Source: Seonamhaeicola sp. (GTDB lineage: Bacteria > Bacteroidota > Bacteroidia > Flavobacteriales > Flavobacteriaceae). Taken from it: a stretch of DNA of 64,000 nucleotides. The notes below the pieces were generated by a model. That model was not told the origin of the DNA and searched no databases. It worked only from the letters and a program-made list of their open reading frames with translations. This document shows, piece by piece, positions 56,525 to 64,000 of the stretch. Both the position numbers and the translations under genes were made by a program. The stretch lies in contig NZ_JANQJQ010000009.1 of the NCBI RefSeq assembly GCF_028281565.1, forward strand, positions 1-64,000, given 5' to 3'. Each line of letters opens with the position of its first letter. Within the stretch, counting starts at the first letter, position 1.

Positions 56525-57315
56525 TATTCATTAATAGCTAAAACACTATATAAAGGCCTTTTGGCAAAAGTACGATAATTCTCTACCTCAACAAGCTTTA
56601 TTTTATTCAAAAGCTTGTGCTCCATTAAAATTTTTTTTGCAAAATCATACCAAGACATCGATTCATTATCTGTAAAATGATAAATACCAAATTTGCGATT
56701 TTTATCAATAATAACTTTAATAATAAACTTAGATAAATTGATCGTATTTGTAGGGCAACCTATTTGGTCTTTAGTTATAGAAAGTTGTAGCCCTTTTTTC
56801 CCTTTTTCAACAATGGTCCTGTAAAAATTATGCCCATACTTTTTACTATACAACCAAGATGTTCTAATAATGAAGTATTGGTTTAATATATCTTTAATAT
56901 ACTTTTCTCCTAAAAGTTTAGATTTTCCATATTCGTTTATTGGATTAGGAACATCTTGAACCGTATATGGCTCTTGTTTTTCTCCATCAAACACATAATC
57001 TGTAGAAATATGAATTAAAGCTACATGGTAAGTTTTACACATTTCAGCCAAATTTTTAACCCCTTCAGCATTTATCTTATAAGCAATTTCGGGAGTTTTC
57101 TCTGCTTGTTCTACATTGGTGTATGCCGCACAATTGATGCAATAATCAAATTTATTCTTACCAAAAAAAGAATTTAAGTCATGGCGTTTTATAATATTTA
57201 ATTTACTCTTTGAAACAAAAGTAAAATCCAACCCTAATGTGTTACTAGAATATAACTCTTGAATTGTTTTCCCTAACTGCCCTTTTGCTCCCGTAACTAA
57301 TATTCTTTTGTTCAT
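56524..57315 (-). CDS. rfbD: dTDP-4-dehydrorhamnose reductase
   Basis: A 263-residue SDR, last step of dTDP-L-rhamnose synthesis: [13 protein letters not shown] loop, [14 protein letters not shown], and the catalytic Y-x3-K in YGKSK. The protein stops at [11 protein letters not shown], about 20 residues shorter than the usual ~285; the final helix is missing, as in the remnant at 55024, so a small truncation at the wecB junction is possible. The rml genes are tightly packed: 4-nt overlap with rfbC. Confidence 0.93.
   Translation of the reverse strand: MNKRILVTGAKGQLGKTIQELYSSNTLGLDFTFVSKSKLNIIKRHDLNSFFGKNKFDYCINCAAYTNVEQAEKTPEIAYKINAEGVKNLAEMCKTYHVALIHISTDYVFDGEKQEPYTVQDVPNPINEYGKSKLLGEKYIKDILNQYFIIRTSWLYSKKYGHNFYRTIVEKGKKGLQLSITKDQIGCPTNTINLSKFIIKVIIDKNRKFGIYHFTDNESMSWYDFAKKILMEHKLLNKIKLVEVENYRTFAKRPLYSVLAINE
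56563..56854 (-). repeat. Direct repeat within rmlD (partner copy 55066-55357)
   Basis: About 292 bp nearly identical (about 95% by hand) to 55066-55357, in the same orientation, 1497 bp apart. It includes a run of about 75 matching bases with no mismatch. Homologous recombination between the copies would delete wecB as one unit. Confidence 0.85.
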
Positions 57316-57860
57316 GGACCTTGAAAAAACTCTTCAAATGTTGGTAAATTTTTATCTTTATCTGATAAAATAAGCTGAGTAGAAATATTCCAATCAATGT
57401 CTAGTTGCTTATCATTATACAATATACCAGCTTCTGATTCCTTACAATAATAATTATCACACTTATACGAAAAAATAGTGTTATTTTCTAAAACGTGAAA
57501 ACCATGAGCAAATCCTTTTGGAATATAAAGCTGTTTGTGGCTTTTATCATCTAAAATAATAGAAAAGTGCCTCCCAAAAGTCATGGAGTTTTCTCTTATA
57601 TCAACGCATACATCCAATACTTTTCCTTTGATGACATGCACTAATTTAGCCTGTGCAAATTCTCCTCTTTGAAAATGTAAACCTCTTAAAACTCCTTTAG
57701 AAGATTTCGATTGATTGTCTTGTACAAAATTGACATTGACGTGTGTTTCTTTCTCAAATACACTTTTATTGAAACTTTCAAAAAAATAGCCTCGACTATC
57801 TTTAAATACCTTTGGCGTTATTATATAGCAACCTTTTAAATATGTTTCTTCAACGATCAT
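57312..57860 (-). CDS. rfbC: dTDP-4-dehydrorhamnose 3,5-epimerase
   Basis: A 182-residue cupin epimerase: VFKDSRGYFFESF, the catalytic histidine in LRGLHFQ and PKGFAHGFHVL are conserved. Third enzyme of dTDP-L-rhamnose synthesis; the length is standard. It starts 3 nt after rfbA and overlaps rfbD by 4 nt. Confidence 0.95.
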   Translation of the reverse strand: MIVEETYLKGCYIITPKVFKDSRGYFFESFNKSVFEKETHVNVNFVQDNQSKSSKGVLRGLHFQRGEFAQAKLVHVIKGKVLDVCVDIRENSMTFGRHFSIILDDKSHKQLYIPKGFAHGFHVLENNTIFSYKCDNYYCKESEAGILYNDKQLDIDWNISTQLILSDKDKNLPTFEEFFQGP

Positions 57861-57863
57861 TCT

Positions 57864-58721
57864 CTATATTAATTGTTGAAGGTACTTACCATAGCCACTC
57901 TTAAGTAGTGGGTGCGCCAATTTACTGAGCTGTTCTTTATCAATAAACCCCATCTTATAGGCTATCTCTTCAATACACCCTATTTTTTGTCCTTGACGTT
58001 CTTCAATAACCTGAACAAACTGTGAGGCTTGCATTAAAGACGCAAAGGTTCCTGTATCTAACCAGGCTGTCCCCTTGTCTAAAATTTGGACATTCAACAA
58101 TCCCTGATTCAAATATACTTTGTTAATATCTGTAATTTCCAACTCATCCCTACCACTTGGTTTAATTTTTTTAGCAATTTCAACTACTGAATTATCATAA
58201 AAATAAATACCTGGAACTACATAATTGGATTTTGGCTTTTCAGGCTTCTCTTCAATTGATATTACCTTGTTATACTCATCGAAATTAACTACACCGTATC
58301 GTTGAGGGTCCTGAACGTGGTAGGCAAAAATAATACCTCCAACAGGATTGACTAACCCCTTTAAAGTTTTGCTTAAACCAGAACCATAAAAAATATTATC
58401 TCCTAAAATTAACGCCACATTATCATCACCTATAAACTTTTCTCCAATAAGAAAAGCTTCTGCCAGCCCTTTAGGTTGTTCCTGGATAGCATATTCAAAC
58501 TTGCAACCATAATTACTACCATCGCCCAATAGGTCTTTAAACCTATCAATATCTGTTGATGTAGTAATAATTAAAATGTCATTTATACCTGCCGACAAAA
58601 GTGTAGTTAAAGGATAATATATCATAGGTTTATCATACACAGGCATGAGTTGCTTACTTACTACTTTGGTAAGTGGATAAAGTCTTGTTCCTGATCCTCC
58701 CGCTAATATTATTCCTTTCAT
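57864..58721 (-). CDS. rfbA: Glucose-1-phosphate thymidylyltransferase
   Basis: A 285-residue nucleotidyltransferase activating glucose-1-phosphate with d[23 protein letters not shown] near the N-terminus, ILGDNIFYG and [15 protein letters not shown] are the family landmarks. Directly follows rfbB with no gap. First step of the rhamnose pathway. Confidence 0.96.
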   Translation of the reverse strand: MKGIILAGGSGTRLYPLTKVVSKQLMPVYDKPMIYYPLTTLLSAGINDILIITTSTDIDRFKDLLGDGSNYGCKFEYAIQEQPKGLAEAFLIGEKFIGDDNVALILGDNIFYGSGLSKTLKGLVNPVGGIIFAYHVQDPQRYGVVNFDEYNKVISIEEKPEKPKSNYVVPGIYFYDNSVVEIAKKIKPSGRDELEITDINKVYLNQGLLNVQILDKGTAWLDTGTFASLMQASQFVQVIEERQGQKIGCIEEIAYKMGFIDKEQLSKLAHPLLKSGYGKYLQQLI

Positions 58722-59729
58722 TTAACCAATATACTTGTTAATATACCACGCTATGGTTTTCACTATACCTGATTCGAAATTTTCCTTTGCTTTCCATCCT
58801 AGTTGTTCTTCAATTTTTCTGGCATCAATCGCATACCTGAAATCATGACCTGGTCTATCCCTAACAAAGGTTATTTGTTTTTTATATGATGCCTTCTTAG
58901 GTCTTATTTTGTCCAAAATCTCACATATAGTGTTAGCAATATATAAATTATTCCGCTCGTTTCGACCTCCAATATTATATGTCTCCCCTGAAACACCTTT
59001 TGAGAAAACTATATCAATTCCTTGACAATGATCTTCTACATACAACCAATCTCTAATATTCTTTCCATCTCCATATATTGGAATTTTTTCTCCTTCTAAG
59101 GCTTTTCTAATTATAGTTGGTATTAATTTTTCATCATGTTGCTTAGGTCCGTAATTATTTGAACAATTTGTGGTAACTACATTCATCCCATAAGTATGAT
59201 AATAGCTTCTAACAATAAAATCTGATGAAGCTTTAGAGGCGCTATATGGACTATTAGGAGCATATGACGTTCGTTCTGTAAACAATCCTGTTTTTCCAAG
59301 TGTACCATAAACCTCATCTGTAGAAATATGATGAAATCGTGAAGTTTTATACTCCTCTCTTACCTTAAACGGCGATTCCATCCAATGATTCTTAGCAACA
59401 TCTATTAAATTAAATGTCCCAATAATATTGGTATTTATAAACTCATCAGGACTATCTATTGAATTATCTACATGAGATTCAGCTGCAAAGTGAATAACGC
59501 CTTTAAAGCTATACTGATTGAATAAACTTTCAATTAAACTTCTATCACAAATATCCCCTTTAATAAAGGTATAATTTGAATGATTTTCAACCCCTTTTAA
59601 ATTATTAAGAGTTCCTGCATAAGTAAGTTTATCTACATTAACTATACTAACATGAGGGTTTTGTTTAAGCAAATAAACTATAAAGTTTGAACCTATAAAA
59701 CCTGCCCCCCCTGTTATCAAAATATTCAT
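58722..59729 (-). CDS. rfbB: dTDP-glucose 4,6-dehydratase
   Basis: A 335-residue extended SDR: TGGAGFIGSNF loop, HFAAESHVDNSID, STDEVYGTLG and the catalytic YSASK. Converts dTDP-glucose to the 4-keto-6-deoxy sugar. It starts the rmlBACD block, 3 nt after the Wzz-like gene, so rhamnose supply and chain-length control are co-expressed. Confidence 0.96.
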   Translation of the reverse strand: MNILITGGAGFIGSNFIVYLLKQNPHVSIVNVDKLTYAGTLNNLKGVENHSNYTFIKGDICDRSLIESLFNQYSFKGVIHFAAESHVDNSIDSPDEFINTNIIGTFNLIDVAKNHWMESPFKVREEYKTSRFHHISTDEVYGTLGKTGLFTERTSYAPNSPYSASKASSDFIVRSYYHTYGMNVVTTNCSNNYGPKQHDEKLIPTIIRKALEGEKIPIYGDGKNIRDWLYVEDHCQGIDIVFSKGVSGETYNIGGRNERNNLYIANTICEILDKIRPKKASYKKQITFVRDRPGHDFRYAIDARKIEEQLGWKAKENFESGIVKTIAWYINKYIG

Positions 59730-59732
59730 GTA

Positions 59733-60800
59733 TTATACCTTATCCTTAAACTGTTCTAAATACTTTATAAACTGAAGTCCTAATAATACGAAGAAGGTTA
59801 GCCCAGTAAAAATAATACCGTAAAATACTTTACCACTTACAGATATTCCTAATAGCTCCTTTTTATTATCTATAGAGCCACTGTCTTGTTTACTGGATGT
59901 TATTTCAATGATATGCTCCTTATCTGCAATTTCCCTTTCAATATCCACCAATTCTTGTTTTAGTTCTATTGACTTATTGTAAAGCTCAAACTCCTTGGTA
60001 GAACTTGTTTCTTCCATATTAGAAGATATCTTAATTTTTGATTGAAACTCGTTATCATTTTCTGCTGATTTTACAATGGCTTTTTGATAAACATCTAATA
60101 GAGTATCAGACATAATTAATGCTTCCGATATGGCCAAAGCCTGATCTTTAAGCTCTCTTAAATCCTTTTCCTGTTCCCTTTTAAAATAAGCGTTCGAGTT
60201 AATGTTTGCAATAATCTTATCAAATACTGTTTTAAAGTTATTTCGCTCTTTAGCTTTAATTGTAATTTGCTGATATTGATGATGATAATCCTCTGAATTT
60301 CCTAAAAAAGTTTTATACTCAACTGTTTTTGCTACCGTCGTATCAAGTGTTTTAAGGTACTTGTCGTATTCCTGCAGTTTTTGATTTTTGCTAATTACAG
60401 ACTCCATATTAAAATCTAAAATAGATGCTGCTTCTTCAGGTTTAATCTCCAAAACAGTTTCTAATGTACCTACATCCCCCTGCTTAACTAAGTCGTTATA
60501 ATAGATAATAGAATTGTACAGGTTTTCACCCGTATTGTAATTTTGCTTTATCGTAACATATGATTTATAAACAGGATCTGATGTTTTCTCCAACAAAACA
60601 CTTAATCCTGTTCCTAATGTTCCTGCTATTACCAATTTTATGAAATGTTTTTTAATAAAAAACACCAACCAAACAAATGCCAAAAACAGCCTGTTAAGAA
60701 TGCTTCCAATAAACTTAAAAAGTTTATCAAACATATTACTAATCATTTTAAACAACTGTCCTAAATCTACTTCTTCAGATTGTTGTGTGTCTTTACTCAT
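59733..60800 (-). CDS. Wzz-like chain-length / polysaccharide co-polymerase protein
   Basis: A 355-residue inner-membrane protein. A polar N-terminus of about 55 residues precedes membrane helix 1 (about 56-75), then a long periplasmic helical region (about 76-325) with coiled-coil character, and helix 2 (about 330-350, ISVSGKVFYGIIFTGLTFFV region). Two terminal helices around a helical periplasmic domain match Wzz/PCP-1 proteins, but the N-terminal cytoplasmic extension with amphipathic segments is longer than usual. No Wza or Wzc partner is in the window. Confidence 0.72.
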   Translation of the reverse strand: MSKDTQQSEEVDLGQLFKMISNMFDKLFKFIGSILNRLFLAFVWLVFFIKKHFIKLVIAGTLGTGLSVLLEKTSDPVYKSYVTIKQNYNTGENLYNSIIYYNDLVKQGDVGTLETVLEIKPEEAASILDFNMESVISKNQKLQEYDKYLKTLDTTVAKTVEYKTFLGNSEDYHHQYQQITIKAKERNNFKTVFDKIIANINSNAYFKREQEKDLRELKDQALAISEALIMSDTLLDVYQKAIVKSAENDNEFQSKIKISSNMEETSSTKEFELYNKSIELKQELVDIEREIADKEHIIEITSSKQDSGSIDNKKELLGISVSGKVFYGIIFTGLTFFVLLGLQFIKYLEQFKDKV

Positions 60801-60812
60801 AATTGTATTCTG

Positions 60813-62504
60813 TTAGTTTAATATTTGTTCTAAAATAGTTCTTGTTATTAAATAGGTTGGTTTAACTCCGGTAGTCCCTAAACCACCCGAAGCTAATGTT
60901 GCTCCTGTTTCCAGAGGGTTATCACTGGCATAATAGGCATATCTCACTTTTACATCGGAACAAATACTTCCTCTTACTTTTGAAGCAGCCTGTATGGCTT
61001 TTTGGTAATGCGCTCCTTCCATTTCCAAACCAATGACTTGCCAGGTGGAATTATAAAAGAACTTTAAAATGTCTTTATTCTGAAGCGATGTTCCCAAAAC
61101 GGTGATCATGGTGCCTTCATAAACATCTACTCCCTGACCTTCCAGGTCTTCCTTTCCTAATTCATTTTTAAACGGATAATTATCTGCTGTTCCCTCAAAA
61201 ATGTGCGCTGACGGAATCATAATATCTCCTTTTCCACCTTCCAAAATGCCTGCTTTACCCATAATAGACATAGATTCAACATTTAAATGAACTTGACCGC
61301 CATTCTTTTTATAAGGTTTCAATAACTCGTCAATGGTTTCATAGGCCTGTTCCCCAAAAGCATAATCCATTACCAAAATAACCGGTTTATTTTCTTTTAA
61401 AGCAGACTCATTAGCATTTATATCAATCTTGGATATATCAATTTTACCTGTGTCAAAAATTTGAACATCGATATTTGTTCCGGACGCATCTTTTATATAC
61501 AGCATGCCATTTTGCAAGGCCAGCGCATTGACTTTATTACGTAAGGCTTCATTTTCTTTATTACTTAAAGCTTCATAAACCTCAAAAATATCCTTTTTAG
61601 AAGCTAAGGTCTTTAACGCTGAAGGTGCAAAAAGTGTATTCATAACACTATGCATGTTGGCACTAATAATGTGAATTGGCCTGTCCAGTAAATTATTTTT
61701 GAACAGAACTTCCTTAATGTTATCTGCCCAAATTTCACCATGGATATGATGCCCAATCCGTTCTCTTAAAACCGGACTAAAAGTAACTGTTCTTTTATTA
61801 TTATTTACTTGTTCCTCTATGGCCAGTTTACCAAGCCAATAAACAATATGCAATAATCTTTCCGGTTGTTTAGGTGTAGAAAAATCTTCGTAAACTGCCC
61901 TTAGCTCATTAAACGTTCTTCCTAAAATATTCGCGGTATGGGTAATAGCAATTTCACGCTCCTCCTTTGTAAGCTTCTTTTTTGACAAAACTGCTTTTTC
62001 AAGCTTTTCCCAATCTCTTGTAGTTAAGCCTTCTTCATCATTTATTAAAACGCGGTTACTAATTTTATGAGATTCGACAAAAAGAAACGTAAGATGTGTT
62101 AAAATATCGTAGATTTCAGAACGGCCTCTGGTAATCTCAATATTCATTTGCTCGTCATCAATCCTGTAACAATTCCTGCGTCTTTTCTCTGGAATTATGG
62201 GCTTAAAATGTGAATTAGAATAGCCTTCATCACTTGTTAAATTGATAAAAGTACATTCTTCAATCCCTTCAGGAAGCCTGTCTATAACATAAAGTAAACC
62301 TTCCAGTTCGGCTTTTTCGTCACCTATGGAGCCATAAATTTCCGGTCGTAAAAGTAGTAATGAATTACGAAGCATTTCACCTGAAACACCCATAGGTTTA
62401 TAAAACCCCCGAATAAACAAATGGCGCATGGTAATATACATCCTTTCAATAGCATTCGAACTCTCTTGAGCTCTTGTTCTTTCGTGATGCTTTATATTAC
62501 TCAT
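60813..62504 (-). CDS. DUF6909 family protein
   Basis: A 563-residue, apparently cytoplasmic protein. It carries a helical N-terminal half and a C-terminal half with alpha/beta features (VILVMDYAFGEQAYETID, then IMGKAGILEGGKGDIMIPSA, GLEMEGAHYQKAIQAA, quoted in part). The GLEMEGAHYQKA stretch recalls nucleoside-phosphorylase-like folds, where a Met-Glu pair binds ribose, but this is a suggestion only. I recognise the protein as DUF6909, conserved in flavobacteria. 12 nt upstream of the Wzz-like gene. Confidence 0.72.
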   Translation of the reverse strand: MSNIKHHERTRAQESSNAIERMYITMRHLFIRGFYKPMGVSGEMLRNSLLLLRPEIYGSIGDEKAELEGLLYVIDRLPEGIEECTFINLTSDEGYSNSHFKPIIPEKRRRNCYRIDDEQMNIEITRGRSEIYDILTHLTFLFVESHKISNRVLINDEEGLTTRDWEKLEKAVLSKKKLTKEEREIAITHTANILGRTFNELRAVYEDFSTPKQPERLLHIVYWLGKLAIEEQVNNNKRTVTFSPVLRERIGHHIHGEIWADNIKEVLFKNNLLDRPIHIISANMHSVMNTLFAPSALKTLASKKDIFEVYEALSNKENEALRNKVNALALQNGMLYIKDASGTNIDVQIFDTGKIDISKIDINANESALKENKPVILVMDYAFGEQAYETIDELLKPYKKNGGQVHLNVESMSIMGKAGILEGGKGDIMIPSAHIFEGTADNYPFKNELGKEDLEGQGVDVYEGTMITVLGTSLQNKDILKFFYNSTWQVIGLEMEGAHYQKAIQAASKVRGSICSDVKVRYAYYASDNPLETGATLASGGLGTTGVKPTYLITRTILEQILN

Positions 62505-62543
62505 TAGCGCTTTTTTTCCTTGCCAAAGATAATACTATTTGAT

Positions 62544-64000
62544 TTAATTTGTGTACGGAAAATCGTCAACCAGTTTTCTGTCGTTAGAAAGTCTCGGAAG
62601 CTTATTTTGCCCTCCCAATTTCCCAATGGATTTCATATAATTTTTAAATCCGTCTTTTTTAACCGGTGTGATTTTTAAAGTTTGCAGTACATGACCCTGA
62701 ATTAAATCGAAGTAATATGTATTTTGTTTTTGAAGCGACTCATCTATTTTTTTGGCTAAAGCCGAAAGATCTTTAGGCTCTTCTTCAAACTCAATAAACC
62801 ATTCGTGATACGGCAACCCTTCTTTTGGATTGATTTGGGGTGCTACGGTAAACTCCGAAACGCTTATACCAGTTTTAGCTGTCGCCTCCTGAATAGCTTG
62901 CTCAACTTCCTTACCAATAACGTGTTCACCAAAGGCAGAAATAAAATGTTTAATCCTACCGGAAACTATAACCCGATATGGATTTGTAGAAGTAAACTCA
63001 ACTGTGTCACCAATATTGTATGCCCACAAACCAGCGTTTGTTGAAATTATCATTACATAATTTACGCCAACCTCAACATCCTTAATAGTGATTCGTTTAG
63101 GGTTTTCATCAAAGAATTCATCAGCCTTTATAAACTCATAAAATATTCCTGAGTTTAGCTGAAGCAACATGCCCTTTTCATTCTGTTTATCCTGAAACGC
63201 AAAAAAACCTTCGCTTGCAGGATATAACTCTATACTATCAACTTTTCGTCCTATCAAGTTTTCAAACTTGGTCCTGTATGGCTCGTAATTGACGCCTCCA
63301 AAAATGAAAAGATTGAAATTTTTAAAAATGTCTCCAACCGGTTTACCTGTTTTTTGAATGAGCTTCTCAAAATACATTTGCACCCAGGAGGGAATCCCTG
63401 AAATAATAGTCATGTTTTCCGGCAGGGTTTCTTCAACAATGGCATCCACTTTAGTTTCCCAGTCTTCTATACAATTGGTTTCCCAAGAGGGTAATCTGTT
63501 TTTTTGAAGGTACTTAGGCACATAATGGGCTACGATACCTGAAAGCCTTCCTAGTTTTACACCATTTTGTTCATTTAAAATGGGGCTTCCCTGGAGGAAT
63601 ATCATTTTGCCGTCTACAAACTTGGTATTTCCGGTTTCATGGATATACATTAAAATGGCATTTCTGGCGGCCTCAACATGACTAGGCATGCTTTCTTTGG
63701 TTATAGGAATATATTTTGCTCCTGATGTGGTTCCCGATGTTTTGGCAAAATAGATGGGCTTTCCCGTCCAAAGGATATCTTCTTCTCCATCAACAACTCT
63801 GTCTACGTAAGGCTTTAGCGCTTCATAATCTCTTACGGGAACTCGTTTTACAAAATCTCCATACGAATTTATACTAATAAAATCATGGTCCTTTCCAAAC
63901 TGTGTCCTGGCAGCTGTAGAGATTAATTCCTGAAAAACTTTTTCCTGTGTTTTAACCGGGTTGTTAGCCCATTTTTGAATGCTTTTATAAATACGTTTTG
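62544..64000 (-). CDS. GH3-like acyl-adenylating protein (partial)
   Basis: C-terminal ~485 residues of a GH3 auxin-responsive-type protein; the start lies beyond the window's right edge. The frame continues upstream of the Met at 63689 without a break and includes the phosphate loop KTSGTTSGAKYIPITKESM, so the true gene is longer than the ORF from 63689. GH3 proteins are adenylate-forming enzymes that conjugate amino acids to acyl acids in plants; bacterial homologues are uncharacterised. It precedes DUF6909 by 39 nt. Confidence 0.9.
   Translation of the reverse strand, partial: KRIYKSIQKWANNPVKTQEKVFQELISTAARTQFGKDHDFISINSYGDFVKRVPVRDYEALKPYVDRVVDGEEDILWTGKPIYFAKTSGTTSGAKYIPITKESMPSHVEAARNAILMYIHETGNTKFVDGKMIFLQGSPILNEQNGVKLGRLSGIVAHYVPKYLQKNRLPSWETNCIEDWETKVDAIVEETLPENMTIISGIPSWVQMYFEKLIQKTGKPVGDIFKNFNLFIFGGVNYEPYRTKFENLIGRKVDSIELYPASEGFFAFQDKQNEKGMLLQLNSGIFYEFIKADEFFDENPKRITIKDVEVGVNYVMIISTNAGLWAYNIGDTVEFTSTNPYRVIVSGRIKHFISAFGEHVIGKEVEQAIQEATAKTGISVSEFTVAPQINPKEGLPYHEWFIEFEEEPKDLSALAKKIDESLQKQNTYYFDLIQGHVLQTLKITPVKKDGFKNYMKSIGKLGGQNKLPRLSNDRKLVDDFPYTN

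Noticed and set aside
62544-63689. GH3-like gene starting at the Met at 63689
   Set aside because: The frame and the family homology, including the phosphate-binding loop, continue upstream to the window edge.

Overview
The window looks like a chromosomal segment of a marine-type member of the Flavobacteriaceae (Bacteroidota). Evidence: strongly AT-rich DNA, TTG-N17-19-TAnnTTTG promoters, A-rich sequence instead of Shine-Dalgarno sites before start codons, two SusC/SusD pairs, a FecI/FecR-type sigma/anti-sigma pair, a SprE-like gliding/type IX secretion lipoprotein, and small families known mainly from flavobacteria (DUF6168, DUF6341, DUF6427, DUF5687, DUF6909). No tRNA, rRNA, CRISPR array, transposase or prophage gene was seen.

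Region 1 (1-10890), mostly housekeeping: the F0F1 ATP synthase genes on the minus strand (atpB-atpE-atpF-atpH-atpA, the last cut by the window edge) have their own promoter and a strong hairpin just after atpE. They are preceded by DUF6168, AtpZ/I, bactofilin and sprE genes. An ABC exporter (ATPase plus DUF5687 permease), a DUF2059 protein and a flavin/2Fe-2S reductase follow.

Region 2 (10891-27463), a nutrient-uptake island on the plus strand: a SusC/SusD pair preceded by three tandem 11-bp repeats, a small hairpin and a 27-codon ORF; then a promoter, a 20-codon ORF that starts like the upstream SusC, an ECF sigma factor, a FecR anti-sigma factor, a second SusC with an STN signalling domain, a second SusD, and a large calcium-binding-repeat/UnbV lipoprotein. 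No glycoside hydrolase, lyase or sulfatase is present, so the substrate is unknown.

Region 3 (27460-32978), mixed housekeeping: a degenerate GT51-like membrane protein, a GT9 glycosyltransferase, DUF4254, upp, DUF6427, DUF6341 and purD.

Region 4 (33254-64000), a polysaccharide (O-antigen or capsule) cluster, nearly all on the minus strand. In transcription order it holds a GH3-like protein, DUF6909, a Wzz-like protein, rmlB-A-C-D, a UDP-GlcNAc 2-epimerase, an rmlD remnant, WbpA/D/B/I-type genes for a diacetamido-uronic acid, a Wzx flippase, an acyltransferase, a HisH/HisF/WbpG-type amidine-forming trio, three GT4 transferases interleaved with two Wzy/WaaL-like proteins, a WecA-like initiating transferase, Ugd and Uxs (UDP-xylose), a second initiating sugar transferase and a GT2. 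A CapK-like adenylate-forming enzyme on the plus strand closes it. Predicted donors are dTDP-rhamnose, UDP-ManNAc, a UDP-ManNAc3NAcA-like sugar (probably amidinated), UDP-GlcA and UDP-xylose. The expected WbpE aminotransferase is missing. A roughly 290-bp duplication inside rmlD flanks the epimerase and suggests module exchange by homologous recombination.
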